From positions 62,001-126,000 of the forward strand of contig NZ_JAMFLI010000005.1 of assembly GCF_023502145.1 (NCBI RefSeq): 64,000 nt of DNA, written 5' to 3'. Within the stretch, counting starts at the first letter, position 1, and each line of letters begins with the position of its first letter. Shown here piece by piece: positions 46,124-54,956 of this stretch. Under the pieces are notes generated by a model. It saw only the letters and a list, made by a program, of their open reading frames with translations, was not told the origin of the DNA and did no database searches. Made by a program: the position numbers and the translations under genes. This stretch comes from Craterilacuibacter sp. RT1T. Lineage in GTDB: Bacteria > Pseudomonadota > Gammaproteobacteria > Burkholderiales > Chromobacteriaceae.

Positions 46124-47287
46124 TTGAAAAAAATCATTATCTCGTCAAATACCAGTTGGAGCATTTACAATTTCCGACTGGAGCTTATCCGTCACCTTGC
46201 AAATGGGAATTGCATTGAGGTGATCGCCCCCAAAGACAAATACACTGCCGAACTGCGTCAGCTTGGGTTTACCGTACATGAAATTGAAATGGCAAGTAGC
46301 AGTATAGCGCCCTTACAAGATCTGATTACAATATCAAGATATGCTGCATTGCTCGATAAAATAAGGCCTGATTATTATCTTGGGTTTACCGCCAAACCTA
46401 ATATTTATGGTGGGTTTATAGCTGCAAAATATAGATGTAAAGTCATCAATAATATTGCAGGCCTTGGTCGCACCTTTTCTAAGCCTGGTTTTTTACAGCA
46501 ATTGATGCACTTACTATATCGCATCGGACTAAGAAAAAGTCATCATGTATTTTTTCAAAATAACGATGATCTTGCCTTGTTTGAGCAGCATGGCTTACTT
46601 AAGCAATCCACACGTTCAGTACTACCGGGATCGGGGGTAAACATTAAACGCTTTAGCAGTAAAAACTATCACAATCTACAAAAAGAAATCACACACTCCT
46701 CCGCCACCACTAGAGTCAGCACAAATAACGCGGACAGTCAACCTGCCAGTTCATTTGTTTTCCTTTTCTCCGCCCGCCTTCTACTAGAAAAAGGTATTCG
46801 CGAATATATTGCAGCGGCGTACCGGATAAAAGATTTACATCCCCACGCTATATTTAAGGTATTAGGAAAGCATTCAAACACTTCGGCTGAGTTACCACAA
46901 GTAGAACTGCACAATGCGTGCGCAGATGGAACAATTGAATACCTAGGCACTACCGACAATGTTGTAGAAATACTGCACCAAGCTAACTGTTTTGTTTTGC
47001 CAAGCTTTTACCGTGAAGGCGTACCGCGTTCTTTACTTGAGGCCGCAAGCTGCGGACTTCCTCTTATTACAACGAACTCTGTAGGCTGCAAAGAAACCGT
47101 GACAGACAAATTAAACGGCTTTTTGGTTAATCCACGAGATGAGGAATCGCTTTTCCTTGCGATGAGAGCCATGATAGAGCAGCCCATTGAGGCTTACTTA
47201 CAAATGGGAAAGGAAAGCAGAAAAATGGCTATCCATAAGTTTTCAGAAACTATCATTTTTGAAAGATACAATGCACTTATCAAATAA
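46124..47287 (+). CDS. Family 4 glycosyltransferase
   Basis: 387 residues, GT-B fold, starting at [23 protein letters not shown] at the N-terminus and [30 protein letters not shown] resemble the WbpH/CapM-like group that acts early on the lipid-linked repeat unit. The second half carries [20 protein letters not shown] and [20 protein letters not shown] with the usual Glu pair. The last 17 bases overlap the ugd start at 47271. It is the last gene with mixed, AT-richer composition. Confidence 0.9.
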   Translation: MKKIIISSNTSWSIYNFRLELIRHLANGNCIEVIAPKDKYTAELRQLGFTVHEIEMASSSIAPLQDLITISRYAALLDKIRPDYYLGFTAKPNIYGGFIAAKYRCKVINNIAGLGRTFSKPGFLQQLMHLLYRIGLRKSHHVFFQNNDDLALFEQHGLLKQSTRSVLPGSGVNIKRFSSKNYHNLQKEITHSSATTRVSTNNADSQPASSFVFLFSARLLLEKGIREYIAAAYRIKDLHPHAIFKVLGKHSNTSAELPQVELHNACADGTIEYLGTTDNVVEILHQANCFVLPSFYREGVPRSLLEAASCGLPLITTNSVGCKETVTDKLNGFLVNPRDEESLFLAMRAMIEQPIEAYLQMGKESRKMAIHKFSETIIFERYNALIK

Positions 47288-48602
47288 AATCACTGTTATC
47301 GGATCCGGCTATGTTGGTTTGGTTACCGGCACCTGTCTGGCAGAAATGGGCAACCATGTACTGTGTCTGGATGTCGATCCCACCAAGATCGAGTTGCTAC
47401 AACAAGGTGGTATCCCGATTTACGAGCCGGGGCTGGACGAGATGGTCAGGCGTAACGCTGCGGCAGGTCGGCTGTCGTTCACGACCGACGTCGCCGAATC
47501 GGTGGCGTTCGGCGAGATCCAGTTCATCGCGGTCGGCACGCCACCGGACGAGGACGGCTCGGCCGACTTGCAATATGTACTCGCCGCTGCGCGCAATATC
47601 GCGCACCATATGGACGGCTACCGGGTAGTGGTCGACAAGTCGACGGTGCCGGTGGGGACGGCGGACAAGGTCAAGACGGCCATGCTGGAGGTGCTGGCCG
47701 AGCGCGGCGCGGCGTTGCCGTTCAGCGTGGTGTCGAACCCGGAGTTCCTGAAGGAAGGCGCGGCGATCGAGGACTTCATGAAACCCGACCGCATCATTGT
47801 GGGGGCCGAGGACGAGCAGGCCATCGCGACGATGCGCCGTCTGTACGCGCCGTTCCAGCGCAACCACGAGCGCATCCTGTGCATGGACGTACGCAGCGCG
47901 GAATTGACCAAGTACGCGGCTAACGCGATGCTGGCCACCCGCATTTCATTCATGAACGAGTTGGCGAACCTGGCAGAGACGCTGGGCGCCGATATCGAAT
48001 GGGTACGCAAGGGCATCGGAGCAGACCCTCGTATCGGCTACCACTTCCTCTATCCGGGCACTGGCTACGGTGGCTCGTGCTTTCCGAAGGACGTCAAGGC
48101 GCTGGTGGCGAGCGGCCGCGAGCACGGCCATGCGATGCGCGTGCTCAACGCGGTCGAGGCAGCCAACGATGCACAGAAATTGCGTCTGGTCAACAAGGTG
48201 GTCGCCCGCTTTGGCGAAGACTTATCCGGGCGGCGTTTCGCGCTGTGGGGACTGGCGTTCAAGCCAAATACCGACGATATGCGCGAAGCGCCGAGCCGGG
48301 TCATCGTCGATGAACTGACCCGCCGCGGCGCAGAAGTGGTCGCCTTTGATCCGGCCGCCACCGATGAGGCGCGGCGGGTGATGGGGAGCAACCCCAAACT
48401 CGCGTTCGCGGCGGACATGGACAGTGCATTGCTCGGAGCGGACGCCCTGCTGATCGTGACCGAGTGGAAGGCGTTCCGGGCACCGGACTTCGAGCGTATC
48501 CGTACTTCGCTCAAGCAGCCCCTGATCTTTGACGGTCGCAACCTGTACGACCCGGCTTGGTTGCGTGGCGAAGGGTTTGAGTATCTGGCGATCGGCCGCT
48601 GA
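47271..48602 (+). CDS. ugd: UDP-glucose 6-dehydrogenase
   Basis: 443 residues. NAD site [17 protein letters not shown]; catalytic Cys in [17 protein letters not shown]; Lys and Asn in SNPEFLKEG. It oxidises UDP-glucose twice to UDP-glucuronate. I start at ATG 47271, because [13 protein letters not shown] fits the family, with gaaag close upstream; longer frames overlap the previous gene deeply. Base composition jumps to GC-rich from this gene. It feeds the next gene, a UDP-glucuronate 4-epimerase. Confidence 0.95.
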   Translation: MHLSNKITVIGSGYVGLVTGTCLAEMGNHVLCLDVDPTKIELLQQGGIPIYEPGLDEMVRRNAAAGRLSFTTDVAESVAFGEIQFIAVGTPPDEDGSADLQYVLAAARNIAHHMDGYRVVVDKSTVPVGTADKVKTAMLEVLAERGAALPFSVVSNPEFLKEGAAIEDFMKPDRIIVGAEDEQAIATMRRLYAPFQRNHERILCMDVRSAELTKYAANAMLATRISFMNELANLAETLGADIEWVRKGIGADPRIGYHFLYPGTGYGGSCFPKDVKALVASGREHGHAMRVLNAVEAANDAQKLRLVNKVVARFGEDLSGRRFALWGLAFKPNTDDMREAPSRVIVDELTRRGAEVVAFDPAATDEARRVMGSNPKLAFAADMDSALLGADALLIVTEWKAFRAPDFERIRTSLKQPLIFDGRNLYDPAWLRGEGFEYLAIGR

Positions 48603-48618
48603 GTTGGAGGGTTTTGCC

Positions 48619-49587
48619 ATGAAAATATTGGTCACCGGTGCCGCCGGGTTTATCGGCCGCGCGGTTTGCGAGCGGTTGCTGGAGCGCGGCGGAGCCGAGG
48701 TGGTCGGGATCGACAACCTGAACGACTACTACGCGGTCGAACTCAAGCATGCCCGCCTGGCCACGCTGCGGGGACGGGCCGGGTTTTCTTTCCGCAAGCT
48801 GGACATTGCCGACTGGGCGGCCATGGACTCGCTGTTTGCAGATGAAGGATTTGATTATGTGATCCATCTGGCCGCTCAGGCCGGCGTGCGCTATTCGATC
48901 CAGAACCCGCACGCTTACGCTGAGAGCAACCTGACCGGCTTTACCAACGTGCTGGAGGCGTGTCGCCGTTACCCGGTCAGGCATCTGGTATTTGCCAGCT
49001 CAAGCAGCGTCTACGGCCGCAATGCCAAGATGCCGTTCAGCGAGGACGACCGCGTCGACCTACCGGTCAGTTTCTACGCGGCGACCAAGAAGGCGAACGA
49101 GGTGATGGCGGCCAGCTACGCCCACCTCTATGGCCTGCCTGTGACCGGCTTGCGCTTCTTTACCGTATACGGGCCCTGGGGGCGGCCGGACATGGCACCG
49201 TGGCTGTTCACCGACGCCATCTTGGCCGGCCGTCCGGTCAAGGTGTACAACCACGGCAAGATGCAGCGAGACTTCACCTATATCGACGATATCGTCGAAG
49301 GCGTGCTGCGGGTAATGGCGCATGTACCGATAGGCGAGCTGCCTTATACGCTGTTCAATATCGGCAATCATGACCCGGTCGAGCTGATGGCCTTCATCGG
49401 GGCGACCGAGGCGGCATGCGAGTGTGAGGCGCTCAAGGAGTACCTGCCAATGCAGGATGGCGACGTGCCCATCACCTACGCCGATACCGCGCACCTGCGC
49501 GCAGCGGTGGGTTTTTCGCCGGACACCCCGTTGCGGGTGGGCATGCAGCGTTTCGTCGACTGGTTCAGGGATTATCACAAGGTTTAA
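48619..49587 (+). CDS. UDP-glucuronate 4-epimerase (WbnF/CapI/LspL-like)
   Basis: 322 residues, extended short-chain dehydrogenase. GAAGFIG NAD motif, YAATKKANE (YxxxK), and the blocks [27 protein letters not shown] and [15 protein letters not shown] that mark the UDP-GlcA 4-epimerase group. It makes UDP-galacturonate. It is slightly shorter than most members. GGAGG is 10 bases before the ATG. The run ugd, epimerase, galU (G1P to UDP-glucose, to UDP-GlcA, to UDP-GalA) points to uronic acids in the plus-strand polymer. Confidence 0.92.
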   Translation: MKILVTGAAGFIGRAVCERLLERGGAEVVGIDNLNDYYAVELKHARLATLRGRAGFSFRKLDIADWAAMDSLFADEGFDYVIHLAAQAGVRYSIQNPHAYAESNLTGFTNVLEACRRYPVRHLVFASSSSVYGRNAKMPFSEDDRVDLPVSFYAATKKANEVMAASYAHLYGLPVTGLRFFTVYGPWGRPDMAPWLFTDAILAGRPVKVYNHGKMQRDFTYIDDIVEGVLRVMAHVPIGELPYTLFNIGNHDPVELMAFIGATEAACECEALKEYLPMQDGDVPITYADTAHLRAAVGFSPDTPLRVGMQRFVDWFRDYHKV

Positions 49588-49589
49588 TC

Positions 49590-50468
49590 ATGCAAAATAT
49601 CACTAAAGCCGTCTTCCCCGTCGCCGGGATGGGCACCCGTTTTCTGCCCGCTACCAAGGCCAGCCCGAAGGAGATGCTGCCCATTGTCGACAAGCCGCTG
49701 ATCCAGTACGCAGTGGAAGAGGCGGTCGCAGCCGGTATCACCGAGCTGATCTTCGTCACCGGCCGCAACAAACGGGCGATCGAAGACCATTTCGACAAGG
49801 CGTATGAGCTGGAAACCGAATTGGAATACCGTAACAAGAAGGCGCTACTCGAATCGGTGCAGGGCATCCTGCCGCCGAATGTCAGCTGCCAGTACATCCG
49901 CCAGTCTGAAGCACTGGGTTTAGGGCACGCGGTGTTGTGTGCACGCCCGGCAGTGGGCAATGCACCGTTTGCGGTGATCCTGGCGGACGATTTGATGGAC
50001 AGCGAGCCGGGGGCGATTGCACAGATGGTTGATGTCTATCAGGCCACCGGCGCTTCGGTACTGGGGGTGGAAGATGTACCGCGTGCACAGACGGGCGCTT
50101 ACGGGATTGTCGAGGTGGCGGCAGAGGCCGGCCAGCAGCGAGTGACCAGCATCGTCGAGAAGCCGCACCCGGATGTGGCGCCCTCTACGCTGGCGGTGAT
50201 CGGCCGCTACATCCTCAGTCCACGCATCTTCGACAAGCTCTTGATCACCCAACCTGGGGCGGGCGGCGAGATTCAGCTCACCGATGGCATCGCGGCGCTA
50301 CTGAAGGAAGAGCCGGTGCTGGCGCTGCCACTCGCAGGGCGGCGCTATGATTGCGGCTCCAAGCTTGGCTATCTGCAGGCGACGGTGGATTTTGCACTCA
50401 AGCACCATGAAGTTGGCGCCGGGTTCAAGGATTATCTGGCTAAGCGTTGCGTGGCGCTGGTTAAGTAA
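49590..50468 (+). CDS. galU: UTP-glucose-1-phosphate uridylyltransferase GalU
   Basis: 292 residues. The N-terminus [20 protein letters not shown] (20 residues), [16 protein letters not shown] and the [12 protein letters not shown] block are typical. It supplies UDP-glucose to ugd and galE. The gene begins 2 bases after the epimerase stop. A 55-base piece of its 3' end is repeated at 51232-51286 downstream. It is followed by a REP-like repeat. Confidence 0.96.
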   Translation: MQNITKAVFPVAGMGTRFLPATKASPKEMLPIVDKPLIQYAVEEAVAAGITELIFVTGRNKRAIEDHFDKAYELETELEYRNKKALLESVQGILPPNVSCQYIRQSEALGLGHAVLCARPAVGNAPFAVILADDLMDSEPGAIAQMVDVYQATGASVLGVEDVPRAQTGAYGIVEVAAEAGQQRVTSIVEKPHPDVAPSTLAVIGRYILSPRIFDKLLITQPGAGGEIQLTDGIAALLKEEPVLALPLAGRRYDCGSKLGYLQATVDFALKHHEVGAGFKDYLAKRCVALVK

Positions 50469-50470
50469 GC

Positions 50471-50520
50471 GCCCCTCATCCGGCGCTTTCGCGCCACCTT
50501 CTCCCGCTTGCGGGAGAAGG
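50471..50520. repeat. REP-like palindromic repeat after galU
   Basis: cctcatccggcgct-ttcgcgcca and a ttctcccgcttgcgggagaa hairpin. Its orientation is opposite to the units at 37924 and 39313. Confidence 0.85.
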
Positions 50521-50630
50521 AATAACAAACTCCGTCATGGAGGGATACGCCGCCTGTCGGCGGCTATCCCACCCTACCGGGCTAGCTGGTCAAGCATCCG
50601 GCCCATCACGATGGGGGGTACACCGCAATT

Positions 50631-50870
50631 TCAGGCTGGCATCTCCTGCAGATAGAGCGTGTCGGGCGACAAGTCGATGTCTTCGTTCCAGACCACCGTT
50701 CCATATTCGACATACGCCCGCCTGAACAGCCCGGGCTCATTGAGCGCGGCATATGCGGGGAAATGGAGGTAAGGCCGCATGTCGAAGCGACGGACTTCGC
50801 CCGTCGTAAACTCGGCCTCAATGAAGTAATCATCGCCGGCCACCACCTTGACCACATCGGGCGTCATCAT
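50631..50870 (-). CDS. DUF2442 protein
   Basis: 79 residues from MMTPDVVKVVAGDDYFIEAE; 50867 is an alternative start one codon in. The sequence PDVVKVVAGDDYFIEAEFTTG with the FDMRPYL block and ending DLSPDTLY is the DUF2442 pattern. This small family is commonly next to DUF4160, as here (8 bases apart), and the pair has been suggested to be toxin-antitoxin-like; its function is not established. Confidence 0.8.
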   Translation of the reverse strand: MMTPDVVKVVAGDDYFIEAEFTTGEVRRFDMRPYLHFPAYAALNEPGLFRRAYVEYGTVVWNEDIDLSPDTLYLQEMPA

Positions 50871-50877
50871 TGCCCCC

Positions 50878-51147
50878 TCAGCGCAGTGGGTCAATCTTGA
50901 ACGGGGACTGGCCAGTACTCGCCAGATACCAATCCGCCATCAGTTCGTCCTGATGCAGCTCGATCCATGCTTGCACCAGTTTCATCTGCCGCTTCGGCAG
51001 ATCCCCTTCCAGCAACTCGTCATCCGGGATTTTCAGTGCAGCCTTACTGTCGTTGTACCTGATGTGGATATGCGGATGGTGATGCTTTACCGTATCCAAC
51101 ACATACATCGCCACCAAAATCCCGTAAAGCATGCTGATCGTTGGCAT
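50878..51147 (-). CDS. DUF4160 protein
   Basis: 89 residues from MPTISMLYGILVAMYVLD. The HHHPHIHIRYND motif is typical of DUF4160, and the C-terminal half QMKLVQAWIELHQDELMADW fits. The longer open frame upstream runs antisense through a galU fragment and is not coding. It precedes the DUF2442 gene, so they are a two-gene unit. Confidence 0.82.
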   Translation of the reverse strand: MPTISMLYGILVAMYVLDTVKHHHPHIHIRYNDSKAALKIPDDELLEGDLPKRQMKLVQAWIELHQDELMADWYLASTGQSPFKIDPLR

Positions 51148-51231
51148 GACAAGGCTTCTGTTCTTTGAGGGCAAATCATAGCATGCGAATATCTTTTCCA
51201 GTGCGGCAGGGGCTTTATCGCGCAGCGCCAG

Positions 51232-51286
51232 GATTGCGGCTCCAAGCTTGGCAATCTGCAGGCGACGGTGGGTTTTGCACTCAAGC
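51232..51286 (+). pseudogene. Duplicated fragment of the galU 3' end
   Basis: These 55 bases equal galU 50349-50403 except for two substitutions, and correspond to the C-terminal [18 protein letters not shown] region. No galU reading continues on either side. Both the real gene end and this fragment run on to a REP-like repeat of the same orientation, with the DUF2442-DUF4160 pair lying between. Confidence 0.88.
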
Positions 51287-51338
51287 CCCACCCTCATCCG
51301 GCACTGACGCGCCACCTTCTCCCCAAGGGGAGAAGGAA
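51287..51338. repeat. REP-like palindromic repeat after the galU fragment
   Basis: cctcatccggcactgacgcg-cca and a ttctccccaaggggagaa hairpin, matching the unit at 50471-50520 in order and orientation. Confidence 0.85.
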
Positions 51339-51445
51339 TGGGTTGCGCTGCGGACGTGCGCCCTGGCTCGTTTGCGGGGCATGGTGGCGGCTTCGGCGGG
51401 TGGGCTCCACGATGATTGCCATAGCGGGCGACGCTGCCGCGATGC

Positions 51446-51485
51446 CACCCTCGCCCGTTTACAGGGGAGGGTTGGGGTGAGGGTT
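51446..51485. repeat. REP-like repeat at the end of the minus-strand module
   Basis: caccctcgcccgtttacagg-ggagggttggggtgaggg, a unit of the accctcaccccaaccctc type in the inverse direction. It adjoins the stop of the WecA-like gene. Confidence 0.7.
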
Positions 51486-52633
51486 CAGGCTGCTTTTTTG
51501 TGTTTGATCAGTGCAGGTTTGCCATGCGGCTTTACCTTGCGTAGCACCAGACGGCGCGGGGCGCGGAAAGTGACTAGGCGGCGATAGGCCCAGATGTAAG
51601 CGGTAACAAACAGCAGCGCACACAGTTGCAGAGCCCAGGCATGGCGCCAGAACAGCAGCGCAGGGATCACCGAGCACAGCGCCACGCCCCATAGATAAGG
51701 TGCGGTCAGGCTGTTGCGGCGGGTCATGTGTTTGGCTTCCTTGCTACCCACCATCCAGCGCACCAGCCGTTTGTAAATCATCTGATGAAAATGCATGCTG
51801 TCCGGCAAGCCGGCAGCGGCCTGGCGCTTTTTGCGGCGCCAGATAGAAAACAGCGTTTCAAATACCGGGTAAATCAGCAATAGCAGCGGGAACCATGGCG
51901 ATACCACGCCAGGATGGCGCGCCACCAGCAACACCGCCAGTTCGGCCAGAATAAAGCCCGCAAGATAAGCCCCCGCATCCCCGGCGAAAATCAAGCCGCG
52001 CGGAAAATTCCACACCAGAAAGCCCAGCATGGTGCCAACCATGGCCAGACTCAGCGCCAGCAAGGGAATATCCCCCACCGCCAGCGAGACAATGGCGATG
52101 GCACCCGCCACCAGCACCACCACCCCACCCATCAAGCCGTTGTAGCCGTCGATAATATTGACGGAGTGGCATACGCCCCCCACCGCAAACACGGTGAGCA
52201 GCATGGCAGCGGCCGGATACAGCGCAAGCACGGTATCCACCCCGGCGATCCCCAGCGATGGCAGCACACCGCCTACGCTAAACATGGCGATGGCGGCCGA
52301 GATAAATGCTGCGAGCAAGCGCACAAGCGGGCTGACTTTTTTGGTCAGGTCTTCTACCAGCCCGGCGATAAACACCGGCACACCGGCGAGCAATACCCCC
52401 CAAAACAGGTCATTTTCAGACGGTTGCGCCCAAAGCATCACGATGCCGCCTGCTAGCAGCCCGGCCAGCATAGGCACACCGCCGATACGCGGCGTGGGGG
52501 TAGCGTGGAATTTCTGTACCCCGCCCAGATCATGATCCATGGTGAGGCGGGCATGCAGGTTTTGGGTGCGGATCAGCACAATGCCGACCGCGAGCGAAGC
52601 AAGTAAGGCACAAAACAAAACAGTTAATAGCAT
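51485..52633 (-). CDS. WecA/WbpL-like undecaprenyl-phosphate sugar-phosphate transferase
   Basis: 382 residues with about 11 membrane helices, of the MraY/WecA family. The catalytic aspartate motifs are visible: FHATPTPRIGGVPML, GLVEDLTKKVSP (AGLVEDLT), NIIDGYNGLMGG, and RGLIFAGDAGAYLAGF; the last cytoplasmic loop has HFHQMIYKR. It attaches the first sugar phosphate (GlcNAc, GalNAc, FucNAc or QuiNAc type) to undecaprenyl phosphate. I chose ATG 52633 because ggaag lies seven bases before it. It is the only initiating enzyme of this kind in the window, so both polymer modules may depend on it. Confidence 0.92.
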   Translation of the reverse strand: MLLTVLFCALLASLAVGIVLIRTQNLHARLTMDHDLGGVQKFHATPTPRIGGVPMLAGLLAGGIVMLWAQPSENDLFWGVLLAGVPVFIAGLVEDLTKKVSPLVRLLAAFISAAIAMFSVGGVLPSLGIAGVDTVLALYPAAAMLLTVFAVGGVCHSVNIIDGYNGLMGGVVVLVAGAIAIVSLAVGDIPLLALSLAMVGTMLGFLVWNFPRGLIFAGDAGAYLAGFILAELAVLLVARHPGVVSPWFPLLLLIYPVFETLFSIWRRKKRQAAAGLPDSMHFHQMIYKRLVRWMVGSKEAKHMTRRNSLTAPYLWGVALCSVIPALLFWRHAWALQLCALLFVTAYIWAYRRLVTFRAPRRLVLRKVKPHGKPALIKHKKAA

Positions 52634-52740
52634 GACAAATCTTCCAAAATTCAAAGCCTTCCAAAATTATGGCATAAAGTGCTACAAAAATTCTACTTGC
52701 TGCAGCGCTTATGCAGCCCTTATACCTTATATTAAAGTAG

Positions 52741-52858
52741 CTAATTAAATTCAGCTAATGTATCGATCCTACTGCAAACATGTTCTTCAACAAACAGATC
52801 CATATCTCGCAGCTTAATTAAACGATCGTGCGGCGACATCAAGACATCGCAGATATTA
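52741..52858 (-). other. Possible gene remnant between the GT61 and WecA-like genes
   Basis: Directly after the GT61 stop the minus strand has a 38-codon open frame (NICDVLMSPHDRLIKLRDMD...) with normal-looking protein composition and a stop at 52741. It has no ribosome site. It could be the tail of a lost gene. I do not recognise the family. Confidence 0.3.
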
Positions 52859-52862
52859 GTAC

Positions 52863-54188
52863 TTATCTATTCGAGCTGACTATAGCGGGCTTTGAAATAT
52901 TCAACAGATGAATCAGTAGCTTTTCATCAATCAGAAAGTCACTGTGAGCACCTGCATTTGATACCACCTCCCCTAACAGATATGCCACTTCAACTCCGAC
53001 AGCGTAGGCTATATTTTGCCAATACAGATATGCAGACTCTTCAACCTCAGGAAATAAAATTATCATTTTACTTCCCTCAGGCGCAAATAGAGAATTAGCA
53101 AACGCAGCGCCAGTAGCACCAACAACTACACTAGCTTGAGAAAAGCATGCTACTTGTTCAGAAAAACTCATCTTCTCAGGCTGCACAACACTAAAGCCAT
53201 GAGAAATTAAGAAAGCCTCTAATACATCATTATTTAAAACATTTCTGAAGCCTGAATTGCGACGAATGTAGATTTTATTAAGTAGGCAAGGGGAAATTTT
53301 TAGCCTATCAAAAATAGTTCTTCGCAACAACTTCAAACTATCATTCGAGAAAACACCATGTTTAAGAAGACTATCTCTTTTTACACGCTTATCAAATGGA
53401 ATATAACCCGAAGGCGAGGCCACAAACAAAGAGGAGATTTCAGCCCACTCACCTTTATTCAGGTAAACAATATCTCGCCCTTCATCTGATACAGCACGTA
53501 GTGACGATATAATATTTCCATGAAGACCAGCATCTACCACAAGAGGAACATCTTTGTATTCAGGTAAGGAACAAAAATAGCAAATCCTTGGCAAAACCTC
53601 CGTAACCCAATGTGCGTAATTTGAAGAACATGCATCAGTAAATAGCGCCCCTCTTTTTAAAAAAATTTCAACATCAAATCTCTTCAACCTGGCAACTTTA
53701 ATTAAAGGATACAAAATCAATCTAGAATGCAGTTCTTCAGATGTATAATCAGTTTTAAAGTCATACAAATCATGAACAATAAGATCCCTATTGCTTACAA
53801 ATGCATTAGATCCACCAACAACATAAGAACCACTATAATTTGAAACAAAAAAATCAAGCGAAAAACTTTCTCTAACACCTGATGCGACAAGCCCTGACTT
53901 ACACTCAGGAAGAACAGTTGGAGGACAAATAGAAAATGAACCTCCACGACAAAAATAGGATCTCGACAAATAATCACTTAAAGTGGATGGTTTAACATAG
54001 TAAACACCCCCTCCAAAAACAATACCCACTTTGTTTTTAAATCTAACTACAAAAGGTATAATATTATTCCAAAATAACAATGATAAAAATCGAAAAATAA
54101 AAAACCTTCTTAAATTTCGATCATAAAAACCCCAAAAAAAAGAAGATTTTGACTTATTTAAATAATAATGTTCATCTCTATACTTCAT
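52863..54188 (-). CDS. Family 61 glycosyltransferase (DUF563 capsule type)
   Basis: 441 residues. The C-terminal two-thirds carry the GT61 marks: ACSSNYAHWVTEVLPRICYF (20 residues, with the conserved His-Trp), KIYIRRNSGFRNVLN, and VVGATGAAFANSLFAPEGSKMIILFP, here cited as GATGAAFANSLFAPEGSK. Bacterial members sit in capsule and LPS clusters, but few have known specificity. AT-rich composition and placement 3 bases after wzt make it the last gene of the ABC-exporter set. Confidence 0.85.
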   Translation of the reverse strand: MKYRDEHYYLNKSKSSFFWGFYDRNLRRFFIFRFLSLLFWNNIIPFVVRFKNKVGIVFGGGVYYVKPSTLSDYLSRSYFCRGGSFSICPPTVLPECKSGLVASGVRESFSLDFFVSNYSGSYVVGGSNAFVSNRDLIVHDLYDFKTDYTSEELHSRLILYPLIKVARLKRFDVEIFLKRGALFTDACSSNYAHWVTEVLPRICYFCSLPEYKDVPLVVDAGLHGNIISSLRAVSDEGRDIVYLNKGEWAEISSLFVASPSGYIPFDKRVKRDSLLKHGVFSNDSLKLLRRTIFDRLKISPCLLNKIYIRRNSGFRNVLNNDVLEAFLISHGFSVVQPEKMSFSEQVACFSQASVVVGATGAAFANSLFAPEGSKMIILFPEVEESAYLYWQNIAYAVGVEVAYLLGEVVSNAGAHSDFLIDEKLLIHLLNISKPAIVSSNR

Positions 54189-54191
54189 GCC

Positions 54192-54956
54192 TTACCCTAT
54201 CTTTTCTACAAAATTCTTATTGTAATGATCAATTACAAAGTCCACGCTCCCCTCTAGTTTTATTTCACCATGCTCCAAATAAATTGCTCTATTGCACATT
54301 GAGCGCAGATGCTCTTCAGAATGGGAGACAAATACTAATATTTTACAATTATCTATCAACCCTTCCATTCGCCTCCTAGCTTTGGAAATAAACCTAGCAT
54401 CGCCAGCCGCAAAAACCTCATCCAAAATCAATATATCTGGTTGAACAGCAGTAGCAATACTAAAAGCTATTCTACTTTTCATTCCAGAAGAAAGTGTCGC
54501 AACAGGAGCATCAATAAAATCTTCCATCTCGGCAAAATCCAATATTTCACCGATTTTCATAGTCATTTCACTTTTTGAGTATCCCAGAGTTGCACCACAC
54601 AAATAGATATTTTCTCGAACCGTTCTTGTAACATCAAAACCCGTACCAAGTTCTAGTAGAGGAATTAATTTGCCCTCACCTCTAATCTCTCCCTCACAAG
54701 GTGGATATATTCCACACATCACACGCAACAAAGTTGATTTTCCTGCACCGTTTCCTCCAACGATAGCCAACCGATCACCATCAGAAAGATGTAGCGAAAC
54801 TCTTTTTAGGGCCTCAAATGTCTCATGTTCTTCCTCTCCAAATCGTCCATTTAGCATCCCAACAATTTTCTGTTTAAGTGTAGGGTTTGAATTCCTATAA
54901 GATCTAAATGACAAAGAAACACTATCCATACTAATAAAACTCATACCTACCCTCAA
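54192..54956 (-). CDS. wzt: Polysaccharide ABC exporter, ATP-binding subunit (Wzt/TagH-like)
   Basis: 254 residues. Walker A GGNGAGKST, signature LSSGMKSR and Walker B ILILDEVFAAGD are intact. The N-terminus has the family extension MDSVSLSFRSYRN with ALKRVSLHLSDGDRLAIVG. The protein stops right after the ATPase domain, without the C-terminal carbohydrate-binding domain of Wzt proteins that read a chain-end cap. This points to a cap-independent exporter of the Klebsiella O2a or KpsT kind. MSFISM (ATG at 54944) is an alternative start. It overlaps the GT2 gene by 4 bases. Confidence 0.9.
   Translation of the reverse strand: MRVGMSFISMDSVSLSFRSYRNSNPTLKQKIVGMLNGRFGEEEHETFEALKRVSLHLSDGDRLAIVGGNGAGKSTLLRVMCGIYPPCEGEIRGEGKLIPLLELGTGFDVTRTVRENIYLCGATLGYSKSEMTMKIGEILDFAEMEDFIDAPVATLSSGMKSRIAFSIATAVQPDILILDEVFAAGDARFISKARRRMEGLIDNCKILVFVSHSEEHLRSMCNRAIYLEHGEIKLEGSVDFVIDHYNKNFVEKIG

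Noticed and set aside
51168..51315. N-terminal extension of the DUF4160 protein
   Set aside because: The extension is antisense to a duplicated galU fragment; the conserved part starts at 51147.
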